This document shows, piece after piece, positions 8,429-16,983 of a DNA stretch of 64,000 nucleotides (position 1 is the first letter of the stretch; each line of letters opens with the position of its first letter). The stretch is taken from positions 4,278,001-4,342,000 of the forward strand of contig NZ_CP186334.1 in NCBI RefSeq assembly GCF_049347105.1. The letters run 5' to 3'. Position numbers and translations under genes: made by a program. Below the pieces are notes generated by a model, which saw nothing but the letters and a program-made list of their open reading frames with translations, was not told the origin of the DNA and searched no databases. This DNA is from Gaoshiqia hydrogeniformans (GTDB taxonomy: Bacteria; Bacteroidota; Bacteroidia; Bacteroidales; Prolixibacteraceae).

Positions 8429-9616
8429 ATGCATCAGGTTAAATTGGCTGAAAACATTTATTATTTGGGTTATAATGACCGCCGGACACACTTGTTCGAA
8501 AATATCTGGCCAATCCCGCGCGGGGTATCCTATAATTCGTATCTGATTGATGACGAAAAAGTTGCCTTGATTGATACGGTAGAGCGTCAGTTTATTGATG
8601 ATTACCTGGAAGATATTGATGCCATTCTTGGCGGGCGAAAAGTTGATTATCTGGTGATCAACCATATGGAACCTGATCATTCGGGGGCTTTGAGGGCCAT
8701 CGTCGGTAAATACCCGGAAATTACACTCGTGGGAAATAAAAAAACCTTTGGTTTCGTGGAGAGTTTCTACCTGAAGCCAGTTCATATGCTGGAGGTCCAT
8801 GATGATTCCGTGTTGAAGCTGGGTAAAACAACGCTTCAATTTCAAACCATCCCGATGGTACACTGGCCCGAAACCATGGTCAGCTATGAGGAGACGAATA
8901 AAATTCTTTTTGCCGGCGATGCTTTCGGCAGTTTTGGCACCCTCGACGGCGGTATTTTTGATGACGAAATCAACCTCGATTATTATGAGGTGGAAATTAT
9001 GCGTTATTTTACCAATATTGTCGGGAAGTACTGTCCGCACACCCAAAGGGCTATTAAAAAGTTAACTCCGCTCGAAATTAAGATGATAGCCGCCACGCAC
9101 GGGCCCATCTGGCGGAGTCACCTCGATTGGGTATTAAGTCGTTACAACAAATGGAGTACCTACACCACCGATCCGGGTGTAGTCGTCGTTTACGGTTCGA
9201 TGTACGGGAATACCCAAAAGATGGCCGAAGTGATTGCCCGCCAGCTGTCGGTCCGGGGGATCAGGGATATTCATGTGTATGATGCTTCAAAAACACATGC
9301 GTCGTACATCATCAACGACCTGTTTAAGTACAAAGGATTTATCGTGGGCAGCGCCGCTTACAACAACGAAATGTTTCCAACCGTTGAAACCTTGCTGAGC
9401 AAGATTGAACACATGGGGGTAAAAGATCATTACCTGGGTATTTTCGGGAATTATTCGTGGAATGGGGGAGGGGTTAAAAACCTGAAAAAATTTGCAGAAA
9501 ATATAAAATGGGAGTTGGTTTATGACCCGGTAGAGGAGCAGGGCGCCCTGAAAAAAGATAAATACGAGCGTTGTATTGAACTGGCCAACGCCATGGCAGA
9601 CAAATTACTTGGATAA
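8429..9616 (+). CDS. Flavodiiron protein (A-type flavoprotein, O2/NO reductase)
   Basis: A 395-residue two-domain flavodiiron protein. The metallo-beta-lactamase-like domain carries the diiron ligands H79, E81, D83 and H84 (HMEPDHSG), H145 (VHWPE), D164 (FAGDAFG) and H224 (ATHGPIW). The C-terminal flavodoxin domain starts near residue 250 with VYGSMYGNTQ. Such enzymes reduce O2 to water, or NO to N2O, and protect anaerobes. The class needs an electron donor; a flavin reductase-rubredoxin fusion is encoded at 28769-29503. The gene is monocistronic with a strong terminator behind it. Whether it prefers O2 or NO cannot be read from the sequence. Confidence 0.95.
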   Translation: MHQVKLAENIYYLGYNDRRTHLFENIWPIPRGVSYNSYLIDDEKVALIDTVERQFIDDYLEDIDAILGGRKVDYLVINHMEPDHSGALRAIVGKYPEITLVGNKKTFGFVESFYLKPVHMLEVHDDSVLKLGKTTLQFQTIPMVHWPETMVSYEETNKILFAGDAFGSFGTLDGGIFDDEINLDYYEVEIMRYFTNIVGKYCPHTQRAIKKLTPLEIKMIAATHGPIWRSHLDWVLSRYNKWSTYTTDPGVVVVYGSMYGNTQKMAEVIARQLSVRGIRDIHVYDASKTHASYIINDLFKYKGFIVGSAAYNNEMFPTVETLLSKIEHMGVKDHYLGIFGNYSWNGGGVKNLKKFAENIKWELVYDPVEEQGALKKDKYERCIELANAMADKLLG

Positions 9617-9638
9617 GTAAAGCAAACAGCTTAAAAAC

Positions 9639-9674
9639 AACAGCCATCCGATAATTGCCGGATGGCTGTTTTAC
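9639..9674 (+). terminator. Terminator after the flavodiiron gene
   Basis: A perfect 12-bp stem (9639-9650 with 9659-9670) closes an 8-nt loop and is followed by a short T run. It lies 22 bp after the stop codon. Confidence 0.85.
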
Positions 9675-9722
9675 TACTACTCAATTACTACTAACCACCC
9701 CTCGGTGAGGGGATATCTTCAG

Positions 9723-11210
9723 TTATAAGGTGATTCCGGTTTTAAAGATAGCAATTTCTTTAAAACCGCTGAGTTCATGTTTTAATTTTTTACCTTCGGC
9801 GACCGCGGTCAGTTCCGCAACAAATTCTTCCAATGCCTGCTCCATCGTTTGATTCTCGACCAGTTTTCCGGCGTTGTAATCAATCCAGTTCGATTTTTTT
9901 TCAAACAAGGGTGTGTTGGTCGAAATCTTCATGGTTGGAACAAAGCTGCCAAAGGGTGTGCCACGGCCGGTGGTAAAGAGTACAAGCTGACACCCGCTGA
10001 ATCCCAGAGCCGAAGCGGCAACCAGGTCGTTACCCGGCGCATAAAGCAGGTTTAGTCCGTTCTTTTTAATCGGATCGGCATAAGCCAGTACATCAACTAC
10101 CGTTGCCGTCCCGCCTTTCTGGGTACATCCCAACGATTTATCCTCGAGCGTGGTAATACCGCCTTTTTTATTTCCCGGCGAAGGATTCTCATATACGGGC
10201 AGGTCATGTTTCAGATAATATTCTTTAAAACCGTTAATCATTTCAACGGTTTTATCAAATACCTCCTTGCTTTCCGCTCTTTCCATCAGCAAATGTTCGG
10301 CTCCAAACATTTCGGGGACCTCGGTCAGGATGGTACTGCCTCCCTGCGCTACCAGAAAATCAGAAAAAACACCAACCAAGGGGTTGGCGGTGATTCCGGA
10401 CAAACCGTCGGAACCACCACACTTTAACCCGACTTTTAAGCTGGCGAGAGGTACCTCCTCCCGCTTGTCATGGCGCATTTGCTCATAAATTTCCCGGAAT
10501 AACTTCAGGCCTTCCTCCACTTCATCTTCTACTTCCTGAGCAACCAGAAATTTAATTCGTTTGGGATCATAATTTCCGATAAATTTTTTCAGGTGATCGA
10601 TCTGGTTGTTTTCGCAACCCAGTCCAAGGACTAAAACTCCCCCGGCGTTCGGGTGATTGATGAGTTGTGCCAAGGCTTTCTGGGTGTTGGTATGATCGTC
10701 GCCCAACTGAGAGCAACCGTAACTGTGTTTAAACACGTGGATACTGTCAATATCATCGGCAGCATGATTTTCTTTGAAAAGCGAAATGATCTGCTCGGCC
10801 TGACCGTTAACACAGCCAACGGTCGGCACGATCCAGAGCTCATTCCGAATGCCCACGTCGCCGTTACTGCGCTTAAATCCTTTAAATGTAAGCTGTTTGC
10901 CCGAAAAAGGCAGCTGATTGAACCGGGGCTTGTACTCGTAACAGATTGTTCCCTCCAGGTTGGTTTTTATGTTATGTACATGTACATGGTCGCCTGCCGG
11001 TATGGTTTGTGTGGCATGGCCAATCGCGGAGCCGTATTTTACCACATCGCTCCCTTCAACAATAGTTTCCAACGCAATTTTATGGCCGCGGGGAACCTCG
11101 TTGAGGATTTTTACCAACAGGCCGTCATGCTCGATCGATTCGCCTTTTACGTAATCTTTTAAGGCAATTGCCACATTATCCGCCGGATTTATTTTTATAA
11201 AGTCTGCCAT
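9723..11210 (-). CDS. uxaA: Altronate dehydratase
   Basis: A 495-residue UxaA with the usual fused layout: an N-terminal SAF domain (about residues 1-95, ending GTICYEYKPRFNQL) and the large C-terminal dehydratase domain (GVGCENNQ-like GLGCENNQ near residue 198, GLKCGGSDGLSGITANP near 262, and GRGTPFG near 430). It removes water from D-altronate to give 2-keto-3-deoxygluconate in the galacturonate pathway. It follows uxaB by 25 bp in the same direction and is surely in the same operon. The product is the same intermediate that KduI/KduD make from unsaturated uronates. No uronate isomerase (uxaC) is in the window. Confidence 0.95.
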   Translation of the reverse strand: MADFIKINPADNVAIALKDYVKGESIEHDGLLVKILNEVPRGHKIALETIVEGSDVVKYGSAIGHATQTIPAGDHVHVHNIKTNLEGTICYEYKPRFNQLPFSGKQLTFKGFKRSNGDVGIRNELWIVPTVGCVNGQAEQIISLFKENHAADDIDSIHVFKHSYGCSQLGDDHTNTQKALAQLINHPNAGGVLVLGLGCENNQIDHLKKFIGNYDPKRIKFLVAQEVEDEVEEGLKLFREIYEQMRHDKREEVPLASLKVGLKCGGSDGLSGITANPLVGVFSDFLVAQGGSTILTEVPEMFGAEHLLMERAESKEVFDKTVEMINGFKEYYLKHDLPVYENPSPGNKKGGITTLEDKSLGCTQKGGTATVVDVLAYADPIKKNGLNLLYAPGNDLVAASALGFSGCQLVLFTTGRGTPFGSFVPTMKISTNTPLFEKKSNWIDYNAGKLVENQTMEQALEEFVAELTAVAEGKKLKHELSGFKEIAIFKTGITL

Positions 11211-11235
11211 TTACAGCGATTTAAGTTTATCAAGA

Positions 11236-12756
11236 TTAGTTGACCGAAGAGGACAAATTTTGTTTTGCTTTGGCCTCAATGGTTATCTGCATTAAGGGAT
11301 TGTTGGCATTTAATACGGCTTTAACCGCTTTTTTCATGCCTACCTGTTGAATTAAGAACAGGTAGTGGCTTACCGTGATGGTGAGGTTGGGGATCCGGTT
11401 CAGGTCCTGTTTCCAAACCTTGTCCAGGCTTAATACTTTTTCAGCCAGTTGATAGATTGAAATGGGTCTGCCGTCGCAGGCGGCCCAGGCTTCCCGGTAG
11501 AAATCAAGAATCCATTCGTCGTCCTGAACTTTATACCGTACGCCGTCCGATTCTCCTTTGAAGTAAGCAATCATGGCTGCCAGTGAGAAAACCAGCTTTT
11601 GCGGTAACATCTGGTAGCTGTTGACAAAGTTGAGCAGCGAAGGCAGGTTTCTGGTTTCCCACTTCGACATGGCGTTCAGGGCAATACTTTGCCATAAGTG
11701 ACGAATATACGGATTTGAAAAACGTTCCAGAATTTTATTGGCAAATTGGGTCAGCTCTTTTTCGGTGCCGTCGAGAACAGGTAATACTTCATCGTAAACC
11801 AGCCCTTTCATAAAGTCGCCCACTTCGAGGTGTTCGTAGGCTTCGCGGACTGTCTCTATACCGCTCAGGTACGAAACAGCATAACTTCCGGTGTGGCATC
11901 CGTTCAATACCTGGACCTTTTGTTCGCGAAAACGGGTCATGTCTTTCACAAATTTCACATCCAGGCCGGCTTTGTTTGCCGGAAATTCTTTGGCTACCCA
12001 TTCGGGCGCTTCAATGACCCAGAGGTGAAAATATTCACCCACAACCACCAGCTGATCTTCATAGCCCAGCTCAGCCTGAATTTCCCGGATGTCGTCTTTG
12101 GGGAAACCGGGTACAATGCGGTCAACCAGCGTATTACAGAACGCGCAGGCCGTTTCCGTCCACTGTTTGAATTCGTCGCCCAGCTTCCAGTTTTCGGCAT
12201 GTTTGAGGACGTATCTTTTCAGCATGTCGCCGTTGCGGTCGATCAACTCGCAGGTAAAAAAGATCAAGCCTTTGTCTGCTGCGCCGTTAAATGCCTTGAA
12301 ACGTTCGTAGAGCAAAGCAGTAACTTTGCCGGGGAATGATTGCTGGGGTTGCATATCCAACCTGTCGTTTTCGTCATAGCAGATCCCGGCTTCCGTGGTG
12401 TTGGAAATCACAAAACGCAGATCGGGGTTCAGAACAGACGCCCGGTAGGTTTCAAACTCCGTGTAGGGATTAATTCCGCGGTTGATACATTGAATAAATT
12501 CGTATTCCTTAACGGGTTTGCCGTTTTTAATTCCTTTCAGGTAAACATGGTAAAGTCCGTCCTGTTGGTTTAACAGGTCAACCATCCCGGTTGCCAAGGG
12601 CTGAACCACGTCGACGCCCGCGTTGAACCCGATTTCATTATTCATTTTTTGAACCATCCAATCGGCAAATGCCCTTAAAAAGTTACCTTCTCCAAACTGT
12701 AAAATACGGGTTGGGTATTTTGCAGCTTCTTTTACGTTTGTTCTGTCCAGTTTCAT
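11236..12756 (-). CDS. uxaB: Tagaturonate reductase (altronate oxidoreductase)
   Basis: A 506-residue member of the mannitol dehydrogenase superfamily. The N-terminal nucleotide-binding segment ILQFGEGNFLRAFADW (about residues 18-33) and the central VQVLNGCHTGSYAVSYLSG (near residue 277) fit UxaB. It reduces D-tagaturonate to D-altronate with NADH in the cytoplasm. It is the first gene of uxaB-uxaA. The upstream region carries two copies of TCGTACACG 32 bp apart, one inside an 18-bp palindrome, so the operon is probably repressed by a regulator other than the LacI protein at 449-1477, whose site looks different. Confidence 0.95.
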   Translation of the reverse strand: MKLDRTNVKEAAKYPTRILQFGEGNFLRAFADWMVQKMNNEIGFNAGVDVVQPLATGMVDLLNQQDGLYHVYLKGIKNGKPVKEYEFIQCINRGINPYTEFETYRASVLNPDLRFVISNTTEAGICYDENDRLDMQPQQSFPGKVTALLYERFKAFNGAADKGLIFFTCELIDRNGDMLKRYVLKHAENWKLGDEFKQWTETACAFCNTLVDRIVPGFPKDDIREIQAELGYEDQLVVVGEYFHLWVIEAPEWVAKEFPANKAGLDVKFVKDMTRFREQKVQVLNGCHTGSYAVSYLSGIETVREAYEHLEVGDFMKGLVYDEVLPVLDGTEKELTQFANKILERFSNPYIRHLWQSIALNAMSKWETRNLPSLLNFVNSYQMLPQKLVFSLAAMIAYFKGESDGVRYKVQDDEWILDFYREAWAACDGRPISIYQLAEKVLSLDKVWKQDLNRIPNLTITVSHYLFLIQQVGMKKAVKAVLNANNPLMQITIEAKAKQNLSSSVN

Positions 12757-12795
12757 GATCTTGGTTTATTTTTCAATTTTTTATCTTTTCCGTTA

Positions 12796-12838
12796 TCGTA
12801 CACGGTGTTTGTTTAAAAAAATCGTGTTCGTACACGAT
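12796..12838. promoter_or_regulatory. Paired operator-like repeats upstream of uxaB
   Basis: TCGTACACG occurs at 12796-12804 and again at 12828-12836, 32 bp apart, about three helical turns. The second copy is part of the palindrome ATCGTGTTCGTACACGAT (12821-12838, 7-bp arms, 4-bp spacer); the first overlaps the smaller dyad ACACGGTGT (12800-12808). The sites lie 40-82 bp upstream of the uxaB start. The binding protein is not identified. Confidence 0.65.
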
Positions 12839-13135
12839 ATTGGCCGCGAATGTAGAAAAAATATTTTTGATCGCCCAAACCCTTAAAAGTTAAAAAATTT
12901 ATCAGGTTGATATATAGTGATTTATAAATATTGGTTCCGGATTCTTAATGTTTAGTTTAAATTGGATTTTGGAACGGTATGAATTTATGTTACTTTTTTC
13001 ATCGTATTGGTTTAATCAGGTGAAAGAAAGTATAAAATAAAGAAGCCAGCTTGAAAAAGCCGGCTTTTAAAAGATGTCATAATTTAGTCGATTTATAGCT
13101 GTTTCAGTAACCGTTACGTTGAGTGCGTCATAGAA
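12839..13135. other. Intergenic region between uxaB and the small envelope protein gene
   Basis: About 300 bp without an open frame of note. It is AT-rich. A near-match to the -7 promoter element is read leftward at 12847-12854 (TACATTCG), just upstream of the uxaB operators, and a terminator hairpin lies at 13043-13068. I see nothing else. Confidence 0.5.
13043..13068 (-). terminator. Terminator after the small envelope protein gene
   Basis: AAGCCAGC (13043-13050) pairs with GCCGGCTT (13059-13066) with one mismatch. Leftward transcripts of the gene at 13136-13552 would end here; the T-rich run on both sides allows bidirectional use. Confidence 0.6.
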
Positions 13136-13552
13136 CTAAAAGCTTATTGACAGGCCAATTAATGGTTTTATCCTTGTGTTTGCGTTAAAATTACTTGATA
13201 CTTCAAGCCCAACGGACAAAGAAAGATTCTCTTTCAAAATATTGGCTTTTTTCAATTCGACAGGTACGACCAGATAGGTGTCATCGATATCTGAATAACT
13301 GGCGCCAAGGCCCCATGAGAGAAAAAGTTCCTTTACTGGGATGTCGTTCCTGATCAGGAAAGCATACCTTGCATCCTGAACTTCTAGGTTTGTACTCTCA
13401 ACCTGGAATTCAGGGTAAAATTTGCATGTTGTAAATAAGCTTATTGAAAACCGGTCGCCGTTATAAAAACTCACGTTTGTTTGTTTTTCCTGGCTAAATA
13501 CACTTAATGATAAGCTTGTACATATCATTAGTAATAAATACTGTCTTTTCAT
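13136..13552 (-). CDS. Small exported protein, probably outer-membrane beta-barrel-like
   Basis: A 138-residue protein of unknown function. A clear signal peptide (MKRQYLLLMICTSLSLSVFSQ) is followed by alternating hydrophobic/polar strands and a C-terminal aromatic residue (IGLSISF), as in small beta-barrel proteins. The C-terminal half (LKKANILKENLSLSVGLEVSSNF) reads as paired beta strands. At this length it could form only a small, roughly 6-8-strand barrel. The gene is alone, AT-rich, and divergent from the SGNH hydrolase. I do not recognise a named family, so the barrel prediction is inference from pattern. Confidence 0.6.
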   Translation of the reverse strand: MKRQYLLLMICTSLSLSVFSQEKQTNVSFYNGDRFSISLFTTCKFYPEFQVESTNLEVQDARYAFLIRNDIPVKELFLSWGLGASYSDIDDTYLVVPVELKKANILKENLSLSVGLEVSSNFNANTRIKPLIGLSISF

Positions 13553-13846
13553 GTAAAAATTATTTGTTTATGGTGATAAAAGGGTGCTTCAACATATCTT
13601 TTTCAGAAAAGATGTCTCTTATTTATAAACTATAACATTATAATACCTTGTGTAAATACCTGAAAGCTATAAAGTTGTATTCATTATTGAAAATTGTATT
13701 TCAAAAGTATAGTTTTATTGTGAGTAAAACAAATATAATCGATTTTTTGTAAACCCAGGGTTCTTGCAAGCTCCGCATAGAAAGAAAATTGTACACGCGA
13801 TGCAAAAAGAAGAGAACGTTTTAATAAAGCTTGCGAACTTCATCTG
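13553..13846. other. AT-rich intergenic region, no gene seen
   Basis: About 290 bp between two divergent genes. It is strongly AT-rich and holds no open frame worth reporting. The rightward promoter and structured leader follow it. Confidence 0.5.
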
Positions 13847-13854
13847 TATATTTG
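13847..13854 (+). promoter_or_regulatory. -7 promoter element upstream of the structured leader
   Basis: TATATTTG matches TAnnTTTG exactly. The expected start of transcription, about 6-8 bases on, falls at the first base of the folded leader (13861). No clear -33 element was found. Confidence 0.5.
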
Positions 13855-13860
13855 TGAAAT

Positions 13861-13925
13861 AACAGGCAAGCCCTGTAACGGCTTGACTGGCTTACCAACC
13901 GAAAATGCGGTAAGCCGGGCCTGTT
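13861..13925 (+). promoter_or_regulatory. Structured 5' leader with a three-way junction, candidate cis-regulatory RNA
   Basis: Three perfect stems nest into a compact junction. P1 pairs 13861-13867 with 13919-13925 (7 bp). P2 pairs 13868-13872 with 13880-13884 (5 bp, 7-nt loop). P3 pairs 13889-13896 with 13909-13916 (8 bp, 12-nt loop). Junction linkers are 0, 4 and 2 nt. GGCTT occurs twice and AAGCC twice, so alternative pairing is possible. It ends 30 nt before the SGNH start codon. It does not match a riboswitch consensus I know. Confidence 0.5.
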
Positions 13926-13955
13926 TCATTACAAATCAGTTAACTAAATAAACAA

Positions 13956-14723
13956 ATGAACCTATCAAGAAGAAATTTTATCAGACGGTCGGCCTTCCAG
14001 GTGGCCGGCGTTGCCAGTGTTCCAATGATTTTGTCAGCTGCTTTGCCGGCTGCCGGCAGTAAAAAGAAAACCGGATCATCGCTCTTCAATACCGGCGATG
14101 TGATTCTGTTTCAGGGTGATTCCATTACCGATGCCGGACGGAACAAACAAGAACAAAAACCCAATCATGGCGGCTCGTTTGGCGGCGGTTATGCCTTAAT
14201 GACTGCTGCCGCTCTGCTGGAGCAGATGCCGGAGAAGCAACTCACCATTTACAACCGGGGTATCAGTGGTAATAAAGTTTATCAACTGGCCGAACGCTGG
14301 CAGCAGGATTGTATTGATTTGAATCCGAAAGTATTGAGTATTTTGATTGGTGTAAATGATTACTGGCACAAGCGGAACGGCAACTACGACGGAACCGTAG
14401 AGGTTTACGAAAAAGATTTTCGCGCCCTGTTGAAAAGGACGCTCGCAGAACTTCCGGGTATTAGCCTGGTGATTTGTGAACCCTTCTCGGTCGACGGCGG
14501 CTCGGCCATTGGCGACGGCTGGCAGCAGGAATTTGCCCCTTACCGGAAGGTTGCCCAGGCGCTGTCGAAAGAATTTAACACCTTCTATGTGCCTTATCAT
14601 AGCATTTTTGAAGAAGCATTGAAACATGCTCCGGCAGAATACTGGTGCCCCGACGGCGTACATCCGTCGATGGCCGGAGCGCAGCTGATGGCGCAGGCCT
14701 GGCTGAAGGTTGTGAAGGGATAA
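13956..14723 (+). CDS. Tat-exported SGNH/GDSL hydrolase
   Basis: A 255-residue esterase-type hydrolase. The N-terminus (SRRNFIRRS) is a twin-arginine signal followed by a hydrophobic stretch to about residue 33. The SGNH blocks are all present: GDSIT with Ser56, the glycine block in RGISGNK, the asparagine block GVND, and DGVHPS with the catalytic His. Such proteins deacetylate polysaccharides or small esters in the periplasm. Given uronate catabolism genes nearby, removal of acetyl groups from plant or algal polysaccharide is a reasonable but unproven guess. It is monocistronic, behind a structured leader and before a strong terminator. Confidence 0.88.
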   Translation: MNLSRRNFIRRSAFQVAGVASVPMILSAALPAAGSKKKTGSSLFNTGDVILFQGDSITDAGRNKQEQKPNHGGSFGGGYALMTAAALLEQMPEKQLTIYNRGISGNKVYQLAERWQQDCIDLNPKVLSILIGVNDYWHKRNGNYDGTVEVYEKDFRALLKRTLAELPGISLVICEPFSVDGGSAIGDGWQQEFAPYRKVAQALSKEFNTFYVPYHSIFEEALKHAPAEYWCPDGVHPSMAGAQLMAQAWLKVVKG

Positions 14724-14746
14724 GTTTGCAGAACAGGAATAAAAAT

Positions 14747-14776
14747 AAAACAGGCCGGAAGATTCCGGCCTGTTTT
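14747..14776. terminator. Bidirectional terminator between SGNH hydrolase and transketolase
   Basis: A 14-bp A/T-flanked stem, AAAACAGGCCGGAA against its complement at 14763-14776, lies between two convergent genes and has A and T runs on both sides. Confidence 0.88.
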
Positions 14777-14795
14777 ATTTTGTTGTAATGTGTTA

Positions 14796-16823
14796 TTAAG
14801 CTAGCAAGGCTTTTACCTGATTGTAAACATTCTGTCCGGTAAATCCAAGTTTTTCATCCAGTACGGTATAAGGCGCCGAGAAACCGAAGGATTCCATGCC
14901 AAACACATGGCCGTCGGCTCCAACCAGGCCTTCAAGTGTTACAGGCAATCCTGCTGTCAGACCGAATTTTTTCACACCGCACGGAAGTACCGATTTTTGG
15001 TATTCTTTGCTTTGACTGCGGAACAGTCCTTCAGACGGAACCGAAACGATCCGGCATCTTACTCCGTCCTTTTCCAGTAATTCCGCCCCTGAAAGCAAGG
15101 TGCTTACTTCCGACCCGCTGGCCAGTAAAATAACATCGGGTGTTCCTTCGCAGTCGGTAACAATGTATGCTCCCTTTTCAGCCTGTAAGGCTTCGGTATA
15201 CCGGTCGGCTTTGGCAGGCAGGTTTTTAATGTTCTGACGTGAGAGGATCAGTGCCGTTGGCGCAGCAGAGTTTTCCAAAGCCATCTTCCAAGAAACGGTT
15301 GTTTCTTCAGCGTCGGCCGGCCGGAGCACAAGCATTGAATTCTGACCGTGGTGGTTTTTCAGTTTTTCCATCAGGCGGATTTGGGCCTCCTGCTCTACCG
15401 GCTGGTGGGTAGGGCCGTCTTCGCCAACACGGAAAGCGTCGTGTGTCCAGACATATTTCACCGGCAGTTGCATCAGTGCAGCCAGGCGTACCGCCGGTTT
15501 CATATAGTCTGAGAAAACGAAGAATGTTCCGCACACCGGGATGACTCCGCCGTGCAGGGCCATTCCGTTCATCAAACAGGCCATCGTTAATTCGCAAACA
15601 CCGGCCTGAAGAAATGCCCCGCTGAAGTCGCCTTTTTTGAAAGCTGTGGTTTTTTTCAGGAAGCCATCGGTTTTATCCGAGTTGGATAAGTCGGCCGACG
15701 AAACGATCATGTTTTCAAGCTGACCGGCAAAAGCGGCCAATACGTTGGACGAAGCGGCTCGGGTGGCAATCCCGGCTTTTTGTTCAATTTTGCTGAAATC
15801 AAAGTCGGGAGTTTCTTTTGAAAAGAATTTTTGAAGTTTGGCAGCCAGTTCCGGATTGTTTTTGGCCCATTCAGCCTGGGCTGCTTTTTTCTCCGCGGCA
15901 GCTTTAATCAACTCATCTTTCCGCGTATTGAAAAGTTCCCGCACCTCGTCGAAAACAGTGAACGCATTTTCAGGGTCTCCGCCCAGGTTCAGAATTGTTT
16001 TCTCGAGTGAGGCGCCGGCTTCTCCAAGCGGCATCCCGTGGGTGGCGCATTTGCGTTCGTAGTTTTCGCCGGTAGCGGTAAGGGCGCCTTTACCCATGAT
16101 GGTTTTACCGATAATCAGCGTTGGTTTTTCCGTTTCAGCGTTTGCCGCTTTCAGGGCTGCACGGATTTGCTCTACCTCGTTGCCTTCGATGGTGATGACT
16201 TTCCAGCCCCAGGCTTCGTATTTTTTTGCTGTATCTTCAGCCGTGACTTCTTTGGTTTCGGTTGAAAGCTGAATGTCGTTCGAATCATAGAACATGATCA
16301 GGTTACTCAGTCCCAGGTACCCGGCAATACGACCGGCTCCTTGTGAGATTTCTTCCTGAACGCCCCCATCCGAAATGAAAGCGTATGTTTTGTGCGACAT
16401 CCATTCTCCAAAACGTTCAGTCAGGAAACGTTCGGCGATGGCGGCGCCCACCGCCATCGTATGGCCTTGTCCGAGCGGTCCGGAAGTGTTTTCAACTCCG
16501 CGGGATGCGTCAACTTCAGGGTGTCCGGGGGTTACGCTTCCCCATTGTCTGAAATTTTTCAGGTCGTCCATGTTGTAGTTCCCGGTAAGGGTGAGGATGG
16601 AATACAGCATCGGAGACATATGTCCGGGATCCAGGAAAAACCGGTCGCGGTTGATCCAGGTCATATCACTTGGATCGTAATTCAGAAACTCAGCATATAA
16701 AACACTAACAAAATCAGCTCCGCCCATGGCACCACCAGGATGGCCGGATTTTGCTTTTTCAACCATAGCAGCCGAAAGAATACGAATATTATCTGCTGCT
16801 TTTTCAATCAACTTGTTACTCAT
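14796..16823 (-). CDS. tkt: Transketolase
   Basis: A 675-residue full-length transketolase. The N-terminal TPP-binding domain has KSGHPGGAMGGADF near residue 25, GPLGQGHTMAVGAA near 115 and the SDGGVQEE diphosphate-binding region near 152. The central domain has THDAFRVGEDGPTHQPVEQ near 460, and a C-terminal domain follows. It moves two-carbon units between sugar phosphates in the pentose phosphate pathway. The gene is convergent with the SGNH gene. An exact TAnnTTTG element (TATTTTTG, read leftward at 16877-16884) lies about 54 bp upstream of the start. Confidence 0.96.
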   Translation of the reverse strand: MSNKLIEKAADNIRILSAAMVEKAKSGHPGGAMGGADFVSVLYAEFLNYDPSDMTWINRDRFFLDPGHMSPMLYSILTLTGNYNMDDLKNFRQWGSVTPGHPEVDASRGVENTSGPLGQGHTMAVGAAIAERFLTERFGEWMSHKTYAFISDGGVQEEISQGAGRIAGYLGLSNLIMFYDSNDIQLSTETKEVTAEDTAKKYEAWGWKVITIEGNEVEQIRAALKAANAETEKPTLIIGKTIMGKGALTATGENYERKCATHGMPLGEAGASLEKTILNLGGDPENAFTVFDEVRELFNTRKDELIKAAAEKKAAQAEWAKNNPELAAKLQKFFSKETPDFDFSKIEQKAGIATRAASSNVLAAFAGQLENMIVSSADLSNSDKTDGFLKKTTAFKKGDFSGAFLQAGVCELTMACLMNGMALHGGVIPVCGTFFVFSDYMKPAVRLAALMQLPVKYVWTHDAFRVGEDGPTHQPVEQEAQIRLMEKLKNHHGQNSMLVLRPADAEETTVSWKMALENSAAPTALILSRQNIKNLPAKADRYTEALQAEKGAYIVTDCEGTPDVILLASGSEVSTLLSGAELLEKDGVRCRIVSVPSEGLFRSQSKEYQKSVLPCGVKKFGLTAGLPVTLEGLVGADGHVFGMESFGFSAPYTVLDEKLGFTGQNVYNQVKALLA

Positions 16824-16876
16824 GATTTTTTTAATTTTTTGCCAGAATTATATCTTTCGATTGATGACATTGCATG

Positions 16877-16884
16877 CAAAAATA
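16877..16884 (-). promoter_or_regulatory. -7 promoter element of transketolase
   Basis: Read leftward, TATTTTTG matches the Bacteroidota TAnnTTTG element exactly. No good -33 TTTG is seen at the expected distance. Confidence 0.45.
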
Positions 16885-16983
16885 AAATATTTTCCAGATA
16901 AAGGACGGTTAAAAGAAAGATACCGGTAAGTTTCGCAGACGCGTTTTACATACCGGTATCGTTATATTCTAGGTTTGGTAGCA

